Shown here: positions 11,319 to 22,316 of the stretch, piece after piece
Layout: each line of letters begins with the position of its first letter
Numbering within the stretch: the stretch's first letter is position 1
From: Nigrospora sphaerica
Taxonomy: Eukaryota; Ascomycota; Sordariomycetes; Amphisphaeriales; Apiosporaceae
Direction of reading: 5' to 3'
Assembly: GCA_018287875.1 (NCBI GenBank)
Contig: JAGVVL010000009.1
Coordinates: 4,030,001 to 4,094,000, forward strand
Length of the DNA: 64,000 bases
Notes under the pieces: model-generated
What the model was told of the DNA's origin: nothing
The model's input: the letters and a program-made list of their open reading frames with translations, nothing else
The model's database searches: none
Made by a program: the position numbers and the translations under genes

Positions 11319-13037
11319 CTAGTGGTGGGGGCGCCGGCGCTGCCGGAAGCGGGACCGGCTTCTCGAGCGGCGGGGGCGGGAGCGTCGGCGCTGCTCCTGC
11401 TGCTGGTGGTGATGGGGGTCGTGGCGACGGCGGGCATCGGTGGGGACGCGACGGGGGACGGGGGCCGGGAGGGGGGCAGGGGCCGGGAGCAGAACGTCGC
11501 GGACGATGGGGGCGGGGGCCTGGAGCATGAAGTCGCGGACGACGCGGCCGACGACGTCGCTCGCCTCGTTTTCGGCGTAGAAGAGGTGGCGGTAGTCGTG
11601 GGCGCCGCGGCGGCGGCCGGCGGCGATGGCGTCGGCGAGGGCCTGCAGGCCGGGGCGGTCGCGCGCGGCGACGGCGAGGCAGCGCGCCACGAGCAGCTGC
11701 ATCTCGCGGTCCGCGTGCGCGTTGCGCCACGACCCGTGCTCGTCGAACAGGTACGGCGCCGCGTACGTGTCGACGCGGACGCCCGGCCCCGCGATGCCCG
11801 CCGGTTTGATCCACACGCCGCCCGCCCGGTGCCGCGGCACCATGCGCCCCCGCGCGTCCACCACCATGGCCGTGTACGGGTGCTGCTCGATGAGGCCGAG
11901 CATGATCTGCGAGGGCCCGGGGGGGCGTTCGTCAGACGCGGAATGCTACTGTGCAGGGAGGGGAAAGGAGGGACGCCAAGGGCCAGAGAGAGAGGGAGGA
12001 GGGAATACACGCTTACCTCGCCAACCGAAAAGACATTCATGGCGATGGCATCGTTGTAATTGTTTCCCCTGGAAAAGTTCGAACGTCAGTCTCTGACAAC
12101 GGCTCTCCAAGAACGCTGGCGACGAACGTGGGCGGGTGTATGTAGGCTTGGCCAAAGTCGACGAGCTTGAGGATGGGCACGCGGCTGTGCTCATTGTTAT
12201 CCGGGCAATCCCCGATCAGGACTGCGAGGGCACAACGCAAGGTCAGCCACGTGTCCCGCGTTCTTGTGTTTCTGAGCCGGGGAGTGGCCCGCTGCCAGAC
12301 TCACTGTTCCAGGGATGTATATCTCCATGGACCAGCCTTGTACCAGACTGCCGATGGACCACCTCGGGCAAATTCTCAAGGACTTGCTCTTGGCCCTCCT
12401 GCCACCGGACGGGGAAGGCCATCCCCGCGACGAATCGGAACACTCCATTGGCGAACAGTCGTATCAGCTCAATCTTCCTTTCTCTCTGCGGGATAACTTA
12501 CAACAGCCAAAGAGCCGCCACAACAGCCGGTTTGGAAGAGGGAAGCCCATCGACTGGGACCGATTGATAAAATCCCCCAGGGTCCCGTTGGCCAGATACT
12601 CCATCGTCATGATCGGCCCGCCGAGTTGCTGGAGGGGGTTCGCCTCGATGTGGATCGGCATTGCGAAATGAAGACCGCCCCCTATTTCCTGTCCACGAAA
12701 GGCTCCGGGTTAGCAATCTGGATGGCCCTCGGCACGCCCGCCTGCCAGCGATGCTAACATACAGAAACGCACGGCGTGCCACGGCCGGGGAGGGAGAGCT
12801 CGGGGAACGGACCTTGGCGATATTCACCTCGTTCTGTAAGTTGCGCTGGTCCATTTCGCGGAGCGCCCGCTTCACGACAAAGTCGCGGCTGGTGCCGTCC
12901 CGGCGGTTGTGCCGAATGAGACAGGCCACTCCAAAACACCCCTGGCCGAGCGTTTTCTGGTAATCGAAGCGGTTTCCATGCGTCGCGAGGCACTGCCGTA
13001 CTCGGTTGGCCTCCGCTTCAGCCCGATAATCTGCCAT
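11319..13037 (-). CDS. Divergent protein kinase with basic Arg/Ser tail, 6 exons
   Basis: Model: complement of 11319-11906, 12017-12068, 12128-12221, 12305-12442, 12502-12688 and 12813-13037; 427 aa. All five introns are 59-124 nt, most with a CTGAT/CTGAC branch point, and all joins are in frame. Kinase motifs: Gly loop LGQGCFG (31-36), Lys56 in FVVKRAL, Glu70 in QNEVNIAK, catalytic loop LVHGDIHPWNILIGD (Asp178, Asn183; the HRD Arg is Gly), and LVDFGQAY (Asp205). The C-lobe continues through YNDAIAMNVFSVGEIMLGL. The key catalytic residues are present, so it may be active. The HGD form recalls fungus-specific kinase expansions and aminoglycoside-phosphotransferase-like folds. The last ~75 residues are Pro-rich, then His/Gln, then an RSRSR-type basic stretch, suggesting nuclear or RNA-associated localisation. 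Two donors are weak (GTCCGT and GTTCGT), so those borders are the least certain. Confidence 0.8.
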
Positions 13038-14157
13038 TGGTCGTCAGTTTCGGAGAGTAGAGGGGAGATCGTGCAAAAGGCTCTAAGCGCCAGCTGAACT
13101 GTTAGGTACCGAGATGAGGATCGTCAAACCCGCCATCGTCACGAAGGCGAGCTACGCCGAGGACTAGGTGTCCATGTCAAAGGGCACGGCGGACCCGGCG
13201 AGCGACAAAGCATAGCGACGCAAAGCGGAATTCACAATGGATTATTCAGTTACTGCCTACGTCCACGAAAAGGAGACGTGAATGATACCGAAAAGCATTG
13301 TTCCGAGGCCTACGATCAAGTAATGGACCTAAAGGACGTTTGTTCTCCTCCGCCGTCGCCGGGACTGCGCAATAGCGTTCCACGTTCGCACAGCGAACGT
13401 GGCGATGGCCTCAGGCCCCAGGTCCGGCATCGAACACATGCTCACAAAGGGGATTGTGGGCTATATCGAGGCCGCATCGTGGGCAACATCAAAGGGAGCC
13501 TGCCGACTTTGAGCCTTCAGTAGGACAACTGGACGCTCGACCGCTGGCAACGCTCACCAGGGACCAGGCCTTGGGGTATTTGACGTCCGAGGCCCCCAAG
13601 GGCGCGCCTTGCATGGCTTCCCTCCCTTTCTCCGGCGACCAAACCCAGTCCCACGTGTTGGTGAGCACCGAGCCTGGTATCCGAAATGGGTGACAACGCC
13701 GCCGAGCATTGAGACCCGCGGGAAGGGAGGCGCGAAACCATGCTGGGCGATTTCCCTAGGCGCAGGGACGAAAGCGCAGCCGTACGCACGTAGGGCGGCG
13801 GGATCCTCAGATATCCCCCCCTCGGACATCGCCCACGCCGTCCGTTGGGCAGGTGGGCTCCCTCCACCCTCCCTGCCTCCCTTCTCCCTTCTTCCCGCAC
13901 GACAGAGGCCTCGGTGACGCCAAGGAAAAAGAGGGCAGCCCGCCAGGCGTCCAAACAAATCCAAGTATAGAGGTATGTGCCCGGGAGAAGTGGCCCCGAC
14001 GTGGCCCCGCCAGCAGAAAGAGGTTTCAGCGCGCCACCGCGTGTTATGCGGGAGTGTATCTATGTTTGTGTCACCTGAAAACTTTTAACGGCGGCGACAC
14101 AGCAGGGAACGAAGGCGGGCCACGGCAGAACGAAGTGGCAGGCCGATTTCTGTTGAA

Positions 14158-14308
14158 TGTGTGTAGGGGGTGTGTGTGTGTGTGTACGCGTGTGTTGTAT
14201 TTCTCTACATGTGTATTGTGTATATATGTGTGTGTATTGTGTATATGTGTGTGTGTATTGTGTATATGTGTGTGTGTATTGTGTATATGTGTGTGTGTAT
14301 GTGTGTGT

Positions 14309-14379
<71 letters not shown>

Positions 14380-14399
14380 TGTGTGTGTGTGTGTGTTTG
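14158..14399. repeat. (GT)n microsatellite with a higher-order repeat at its left end
   Basis: A tract of about 240 bp of almost pure GT on the plus strand. The right part (14290-14399) is an uninterrupted-looking GT run with rare A or C changes. The left part (about 14206-14296) is a repeat of GT blocks punctuated by TATTGTGTATAT-like units, with a period of about 30 bp repeated at least four times. No coding role. The open frames across it are repeat artefacts. Confidence 0.95.
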
Positions 14400-17231
14400 C
14401 TCGCGGCAAAGCGCGGCTGCCAAGTAACAATCCACTCGCTCGTAAGGCCCCATTGGCCTCCCCCAGAAACCACCGGGGCAAAAAAGGGCGGCAGTGACCG
14501 GGGGGAGCATGTGGCCAGGCACTCGGCACCAAGCCGACGTGCAGAAAAACACTCGAAATTGACTGGTCCAAGCCAGGGTCCGAGAAGGCGCTGCTTTAAT
14601 GAGGGCGGGCTGTCCTTTACCGGAGGGCCGTGAGCGGAACGACCCCCGGGGGAGGTCCTGGGGGGGAGGGGAAGGGGGGTCTCAGAAGTTGGGAAAAAGG
14701 TCTTCTTGGTGGATGAGGGCGAGAGAGGCGTATGCGGTAAGGGCGACTGGACATTTCTCACAAGTGGACTGGCTGGGGCTGCACTGGCGTGGGCGCTTGA
14801 ACATCATGCCACACTTTCCCCCCAGACCGGTTTCAATAGCGGAGGGGCTGACGGCCTGTCAGGACCGTCTCAGCCGCTGCAAGTAGTTGTCGCTCCTGCA
14901 ACTCCACGTAGGTGCCCTTGCTCCTCCTCACTCGGCCCCCCTGCGCAAACCCTATACGACGGGCTCTGGTAAGGATGGAGGCGCTATAGTCACCGTCCCG
15001 CAGACACAGAGTGCCCCACCTCTATTCGTGCGTGCGAACCGAAAGACTAGCAGGCCGGGAGCGAGTGCAGCCTCTCTGGGCCCAGGCCCCCCCTGCGGGA
15101 GCGTCCTATTGGCAACGTGAACGCCTTGTGGCAAGTGGACGGCGTAGCGAGGGGCGCGGGCGTGGGTAGAAGAAGAAAAGGAAGCGACCGGCCAGTGAGG
15201 AAGACTCGATGGCGTACTATAGAAAGCTGGCAGGGAAACACACCCCCTCCCGTCGGGGCCTAGTGGCGGGTTCGGGTTCGGGTTTGTTGGCTGCATGGCA
15301 AATGCAGGCTCTTTACGGCGGCAAATTGAGGGGACGGAAGGACTTTTTTTTTGGTCCAATGCACAAAGTAGTGGTGGTGGTAATGGTGGTGCCGCCACTG
15401 CTGCTTCCACTGCTAATGGCCGGGATGGCCGGGCTCCCTGTGGAGGGAAGATTGGCCGCCGGACCGCCGTGAGACACGGAGCTCCATCACCCACTTGACA
15501 GGTCAATTGGGGGCGACCCTTTGACCTGGCGGCCGTTATTCGTCATACCACATGAAGCTGCAACTGCGTTGCGCTCCCGCCCGCCGTGCAAAGGCCTCGT
15601 GTCCGGTTCTGGGAGGTGCTACAGATGACGGCGGCACTTGGGGAGCGCATCAACGAGCATACCGTTGGTTTTTCCGTGACCGGGTGTCCATATTGGTGGG
15701 GGGAAGGTGGTGTATCACGGCTTTCGCGTGACACGGATCGTGGGTTTTGGCTGTCAGTAGCCGCTGCTTCGGCCCGGCTGTTTGCTGCTGATGCTCGTGT
15801 TCCCCGGTCACCTCTTCTTGGTTGTCTTTTTTTCTTCCTCGCCATACTGTCCCGTCCATGGGACCGCTTGTGAGGCGTCATCCGAGGTCCACCAACAGCC
15901 CAAGTCACAGCATTGCGGCTGCTGCTACTGATGCCGACCCCATGTGCCCTCCCGGAGCGCTCGTGCCCGCTCGACCGAGGGAGCCCTGCCAGGTCCACCC
16001 GACCACAAAGTAGCGATGCGGGTCCTGCCCTCGGTCCCTCCACGCTAGCTCAGGCCTGCCTGCGTGCCGTACGGTTGGAGGAGAGAGCAAAGAGGTAAGT
16101 AAGCAGACGAGCAACCCGGTCCGGGTGTGGAACCTAGTAGCAGCAGGAGGTCCTGGCCGCAGCATTCCAGCCCTTGGCAACGTCCGCGCCGGCCGACGCC
16201 TGCCTTTCGTCTCGGCATCGACCACGGCCGAAGCCGTGTTGCGTGCGCGGGGGGGGGCGTGCGAGACGGTGATAAGTATCCGGGGCACGTCAGCCAGGTG
16301 ACGGCCCTCGTGCGCCCGAGCAGGGCCACTGCCCCATCAACGTGGTACCTGACGGATGGCACCACAGACGGCAGAAACGGCTGACGCATATGGTTGCGGT
16401 GCGATGTATCTACTTACTACCACCACCATCACCATGTCACTGGCTCTCTCGTCTACGGGCCACGGAGAAAACGGGCGACCATGCAGGCAGGCAGGGCTGG
16501 GACGGCGGGCAGTGAGAATTGAACCGATCCCAGAGCCCCAAGCTTCTATGGTGGGTTCTCGCCTGGAGGAGCGGGCTCAGGCGGCGAGGGAACCCCTTCC
16601 GATTCATCAGTTTCGGGGCCGCTGGGGGTCACTGGGACTTGCCTGGCCAGGGCCGGTTGTCCAGGGTTCAGGGCCGGCTATGTAGCACCCAAAAAGCACA
16701 CAACCCCCCTTCTTGCATGGATGGAGGGAAGGGGTTGCAGGCGGGAAGCCCAGCATTTTGCATGCTCTGGGTGACAGGGCCAGCAGGGCAGCAGGATCAG
16801 CAGCCCTGGCTTATCCAAACATCAGTCTTGATCTCCCGATTTCGTGCCTCCCCTGGCTGGGAAATCTGGGGCCACTGGCCGCCCAGGATTGGCCGAGGCG
16901 GGCTCTGGTCGTGTTCGCATTCACGCGATAGGGGAAAACCTCCTTGATGTGACCTCAATTGACCGCACTGCATGGCTTCTGCAGAGCCATGTTGGCCGTC
17001 AGTCGAGCTCGCTCCTTATCTTGTCCCGGCTGGGCCTGGCTCTTTTCATTGGCCACAGCCGCGGTGCAGGGCAGGACTTGCGTGCCTCGACCCGGGCCGG
17101 TGGTTGGGCCGTTTCCTCGAGCTTCCCCTCTTCAGGACAACGCGGGTTTCATAGAATGCGAAGCCGGCAGAAGAAGGGCTTAGGTCGAACCTGAAGGGGC
17201 ATGAATCTCGATGGTGCTGTGCAGTGGGGTG

Positions 17232-17285
17232 CTGCTGCTCCCCTTGCTGCCACTGCTGCTCCCCTTGCTGCCACTGCTGCTCCCC
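17232..17285. repeat. 21-bp tandem repeat, 2.6 copies
   Basis: Units 17232-17252, 17253-17273 and a partial third copy at 17274-17285 match exactly. The unit starts CTGCTGCTCC. It lies within non-coding DNA. In the minus-strand open frame it would encode repeated Gly-Glu-Gln-Gln, which is probably a by-product. Confidence 0.85.
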
Positions 17286-17427
17286 TCCCTTCCCTTCTGG
17301 TTGAGGGGGCGGGGCATGGCATATGCCGGATAATATTCTCAAATGGCTAGCCCTGCTGATGCCGCCCTCCGCCAGCCCAGTCCCTTGGTGCGCTTGGTCT
17401 GTCTCCTTGTCTCCCAGTGGCCCCAAG

Positions 17428-17443
17428 TACGTACATGTACGTA
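17428..17443. other. 16-bp perfect palindrome
   Basis: TACGTACATGTACGTA equals its own reverse complement. It is flanked by CCCCAAG on the left and GGGG on the right, so the symmetry extends partly outward. Non-coding context, function unknown. Confidence 0.85.
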
Positions 17444-19507
17444 GGGGAACCGACCGTCCTGTACGACGACTGCGTACGCGGCGGCGGCCGTCCGTCTGGA
17501 CACACGTCTTTGTAATTTGCGACGTGCAGAGATGCAAGGATGCGGCGCTTTCGGGACGGGCGCCTATCGAGGAGGGAGGAGCGCGTCCCGTTCTCAGCTC
17601 AGCGCAATCTCTGCTCTGCACGATCCCATCGTCGTGGGCCCACGGGGGGCCCGGTGGGGGATAGGCGAGAACCAGCGAGCAAAGGAAAGGGAATCCCCTG
17701 CCAAGGCTCGCCAGGTCGACCGCTGCACACACAACGACGACGACGAAGTTGCGCGACGGGTGAGCTGACGAGGATGACAGGAGGGCGAGACCCATGCCGA
17801 TGGCGGGCAGTACCGTACATACGTTAGTGTGCCATTTATGAGCTGGCGATGGAGACAGGCAGGTAGGTATACGGGGATGGCGGACAGCCCCGACATCAGC
17901 CCGGGAGGTGGGGTGCGTGGCAGAACTGGAGACTGGACAACTCCATCCATTACCCGGCCATTGCATGGAGATACTGGAAGCTGAAGACGAGAGCCACCGA
18001 ACAAGACGCCACGGGAGCAGTAGCAGCAGCAAGGACGGCGGAGGGGCGCGGGATATGCCACTCAATGGCCCCGGCGCGCCCTTATCACGACACGAGCGGT
18101 CGCATGAAATACAAGGCGGCGTTGTGTCCTACCTCGAGCCGACCCTTCGTCGGACAGGACAACCCCCCTTCTTCCCAGGTGAACCGAGCCGTGAGTGGAC
18201 GAGAGGCGCGGGCGACCTCGGCAGCCGATGGAGACGCTCGCAGAGGGGCCGACGACGGGGGGACGGGGTTGGAAGGCCGGACCCTGAATCCCTTGCCATC
18301 CGTGACTCCCCGTCTCCTTTACCCTGCGTTTGCCTGCGCTCGCTGTCCAGCGGTACGTAATGACGCACCCTGGTATCGTGGCATTGCGGAATGGAGCTAG
18401 GGCCTTTTTGCGGGCGTCGTGGCTCCAAAGGAGTCGGATGGTGGTGGGATTTTTTTCCCTACGGCTCGGAGGTCGCCTGCCGTCGGCTCCAACCCGCCTC
18501 CACAAAGCATCATCGGCCAAACACGGGCCCCATTGACCCGGTACGCAGTCGTTAGTTCAGCAAGGATGGGGATGGGGATGGGAATGGGGTGGGGATGGGG
18601 GTTACGGCTAAGCGGTCTCGAAGCATCTGACAACCAAAGGGCACAAGCGGGTATATGAGGCCATAAACGGGCGTGCTATCCATTTCAAGCCAGGCAAGAT
18701 GGGAAAGAAGTCCCAAAATGTGGTACTACCTCGGAGATAATCGCAGATCAGAACCATAGACGTCGATGGGGATAAGCAGGTTCGCTGTGTGGGTGACGGA
18801 TGGGTGACAAACGCGAGCGCCCTTGGCACCGTCTGGATCCATGCACTAGGGCTGCCGGGGTTGCTGGCGAGTCGGCCAGATCATGGGAGACCAGACGGGA
18901 TTGAACCTCCAGATGAGCCCCTTCACGAGGTTCCCCCTACTGGGTAATTAGGTGCCCTGGTTAGAAGGTACTGTACCTCCGTTTCTAACATGCTGACCCT
19001 CTTGAATGCCAAGTACATCTGTTCACCCTGGTATGAACCAGGGAACACCCGTATAGATTACTAAGGCTCGCTGCAGAGGCGGATAGGCGGGTCGTGGACT
19101 TGTTTGCTTGGGCGCGTTTCGGCGGGCTTCTTTCGACCTTCGGCTGGATTGAACCGGTTCCGATCCGACCGCATCAATTGTTTTGTCCCCGTTGGTGCTG
19201 GTCACCTGAGGGTGCATGTGGGTTGGTTGACTGGGATGTCAACGTTGCCGGACCCGCCTCGGACCCATTTGGTTGGGAGAGAACATGGGGCCTGGACGGG
19301 GAGACGGGGAGACGGGGAGACGAAGACGGGGTGACGGGCTGGGACGGGCATGGGGGGAAGAACAAATGTCGACGGAAATTGTCACAGTTGACTTTCCTTC
19401 CCGCCGCTACGTCCGGCTGATCAACCGCAATTCGACGCCAGTCTGTGCCCTCGGACGGGGTTTCTGCGTCTTTGCTACCTGTCGGTCTGATGAAAAAAGG
19501 GCCACAT

Positions 19508-19523
19508 GGATCCGTACGGATCC
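19508..19523. other. 16-bp perfect palindrome GGATCCGTACGGATCC
   Basis: Perfect self-complementary sequence, directly followed by a CCATGGGATTCCATTGGGATCCC-like cluster of GGATCC/GGGATCCC half-sites. Non-coding context, function unknown. Confidence 0.85.
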
Positions 19524-21982
19524 CATGGGATTCCATTGGGATCCCAATCCGGCCCACCACCAGCCTCACCAGAGTTTGTTTGGCCCGTGGACGATCAAGC
19601 AAAAATGCCCTACAGGGAAAACAAGGCGCGCGTCGTCTCCCAGCTATCGTTGCCTTTTTTTTTTTTTTTTTTCCTTTTGTCGAGGCTCCTGCCTACGGAT
19701 CACCACCTGTCCTGTTAAGCTACCGGACGGTCGCGTCGATCATGGAGTGCCTGCGGCTATTTGATCCCCGGCTCCACGCTAGCCGCAACGGCAGCGACTG
19801 CCGTCACAGCTGCGAATGGGCCGGCGGACGTGTAGTGTGGGTGGTGGTGCTGTGTTTCCCCTCGTTTGCATACGCTGAACCCCAACCCAGCCAACGTCGC
19901 TGGCCCGTCTGCCGTAAGCAGGCTTGCAGGGCGTCCGTGGTGGGCCAGCGAGGCTTCCAAGAGGGCCAAGCTGCTTGCCCTCTGCTCTCCCGCCCCCCAA
20001 GCCGCCAGGTCTCACAAGATACCCCCTTCCAGAGTTAGGCACCCTACCAATGGCGAGGTGTGTCTGGTCGGTGGACATAGCATGTTGTCATTCGGCGCAC
20101 AGCATGTGTCGGTGGGTGTGGATGGTAGTGCAGGCGATGTCGTGTGAAGATTCCCGGTCGCAGGATGACAGACTAATGGGAGCGTATCTCTCTCTTCCTC
20201 GGCCGTCTTTCTTGGCCACCCTTTGGCTCGACGCATGTTGGCCGTACCGTCCCTCCCGCTCGCTCGTGAGCCCGCCTCATCGCCGTCACCGAGGCCACGA
20301 AGGAGTCGTCGGGCCTGCGCAGACCCGATGCCTGCTCTTGCTGTGCTGCGTCAAGCTGCATCGGCATGATCGAGCCCGTAGCTGGGGCTGCACACACACA
20401 CACGACTCCTCCTCCGCATGTACCCCGAGGCCTTCCATGGCCGGGTTGCAGGAGAGAAAGGGAAAGAAGCTGGAGGAGAAGGAGGCATAAGCTTGTCTAG
20501 GGGGTGCGCGCTCGCCGCCCTCGTCCATGCCCCTCCGGATGAGAAAGGAGGAGGACGAGGTACACTATGGTCGTAGTTGTACATGCAGGTATACGCCGCC
20601 CACAGATACAAGGATGCGATTGGTACCCTGGCCCGCCTAGCTTCGTCCTTAGCTCCTCGAACGAGGATATTGTACGGGCTCCGGGTTTAGAGGATACTAA
20701 GCCTATGGGCACATGGGTGACCGACAAGGAGACAGGCGAGAGGCTGAGCAGCAAGGGCCGGCGGAGCGGCGGGCGCTCCCACCCCCCCCTCATGGACCGA
20801 CTGGGAGGTCAACGTCGACGCCAACGTGAACGAGAGCGGCTGGAACGGATGGCGCGACCTGGAATCGACTGGACGCCTGCTGGACACGGCGTAGCGCTAA
20901 GGGCCCGCTCTCGGCCTACGCGTACCTTGACGACTTTAAGGCTGACACGAGGGCTAGCAACGGGCCAGAGCAAGTGAAGTGCTGCTTCGCGATCGTGATC
21001 AGGTCCAACAGGCCGTTGTGGAGCGCCGTGTAGCTTGGTGAGGACTAGCTGCAGGCATAAGGATAATGCCGAGAAGCTTGCGACTGAACCTAGGCAGCCT
21101 GGGTAGGTCGGTCGGCAGGTAGGGTGGATGTGTAGGTGTCTGTGGTGCGTATTGCATTGGGGCGAGCCAGGCCATCCAGCATGGGATGGTGGATGGATGG
21201 ATGAATGGATTGATGGGTGCCAGCGGAGTGTACACCGTCCCCTGCCTGCCCTTCCTGCCCAGGTTGTTTGTCGACAGGAAGCAGCAATACGACGGTACTC
21301 GGGTACATGACATCCAGGGCGGGAGAAATTGTCTGCATGCGATGGGACGACGAAGTACAGTCTTGCATCCGCACAGGCACCCGGTACGGTGGTGCCTGGC
21401 GAGGCCCCGTTCGGACGGCCAGATCGACGGAATTCCCTTTATATCCCATATCCCATGTACGGGACGTCCACCGAGCTACCGTGTACTTATTCCCGTTAAG
21501 ACGGAGTGTACACGGGGCAAGTAGAGGCAGGTAGACCGGAGTACATGATTTCACCACGTATCCGCTCGGCTCGTGTAAGAGGACGAACAAAGCCGGCCGC
21601 CCATCTCCCGCCAGCCCAGCCCAGCCCAACCAAGCGGACGGACAGAAGAGCAGTCCATCCATGCATCAGACCATTGATCGCTTCGCTCAGCAGGCCCTCC
21701 GCGTGCTCATAATCCTGCCCATCCCGCTCCCCTCCTGCCCTCCTTCCCAAGTGTCAACCCCCCGCTCTGTCCACGGCTGTTGTCCAGGTCGGTCTTCTCA
21801 CACCATATTCGCCCCCCTACCTGCCTCCCATAGCCATATCCATACCTCAGTGGCTTTCCCAAGCTCTCTCTCCCCGGCCGTGTCAGCCTGCTTGGCGTGT
21901 GTGTGCGTGCGTGCGTGCGTGCGTGCGCGTGTGCGTGTGAGTGAGTGAGTGAGTGTGTGTTTGTGCGTGCGAGACGAGACGC

Positions 21983-22028
21983 AGCACCAGCACCAGCACC
22001 AGCACCAGCACCAGCATCAGCACCAACC
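21983..22028. repeat. CACCAG hexanucleotide repeat in the otubain 5' region
   Basis: About seven copies of CACCAG with one CATCAG variant, directly after a 70-bp GT/GC-rich tract (21898-21965). The position, 290 bp upstream of the otubain start codon, puts it in that gene's promoter or 5' leader. Confidence 0.85.
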
Positions 22029-22316
22029 AGCACCTCACGCCGTCTCGAGCCCAACCGGAGCCGATGCGCCCGCCCACCCAAGCTGGAACCCAACTAGACG
22101 CCTACTAGCCTGGCCCGGATCCCTCTGCTCGCCTTGTATTTCGGTCGCCGCTTGTCAGAGCCCGCGCCGCAACTTTTCTTATAAACGGCTGTGCCAGCGG
22201 CGCAGCACAGCACTTCACCGCCGGGGTCGGGCACGACTTGTTGGGGAGAAACCGGACTGGACTGCCCTGCTCCCGCAGCGTAGGGAGCAGTGCAGCCGCC
22301 ACAGGAACCTGCAGGC

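Larger units (their letters stand above)
13038..22316. other. Geneless 9.3-kb stretch rich in simple repeats
   Basis: No supported protein gene or tRNA in this stretch. It contains a (GT)n microsatellite (14158-14399), a 21-bp tandem repeat (17232-17285), 16-bp perfect palindromes (17428-17443 and 19508-19523), GGGGAT runs (18563-18602), GACGG/GGAGA runs (19298-19331), a poly-T run near 19656-19672, GGAT-type repeats near 21183-21215, a GT/GC tract (21898-21965) and a CACCAG repeat (21983-22028). A 339-aa open frame at 17046-18065 (-) looks spurious. The last few hundred bases are probably the otubain promoter and 5' leader. Confidence 0.5.

Noticed and set aside
14060..14761. Long frames of alternating Cys/Val or His/Thr residues
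   Set aside because: They are translations of the (GT)n/(CA)n microsatellite.
17046..18065. 339-aa open frame on the minus strand
   Set aside because: Composition is low-complexity (Pro/Ser/Arg with a 21-bp repeat translated as repeated Gln/Glu) and it overlaps other equally long frames. There is no domain motif, and GC-rich DNA gives many such frames.
18880..18985. tRNA-like minus-strand sequence with GGTTCAATCCC
   Set aside because: A B-box-like match is present, but the T-stem has an A-G mismatch and I could not build a matching acceptor stem or a proper D-arm.
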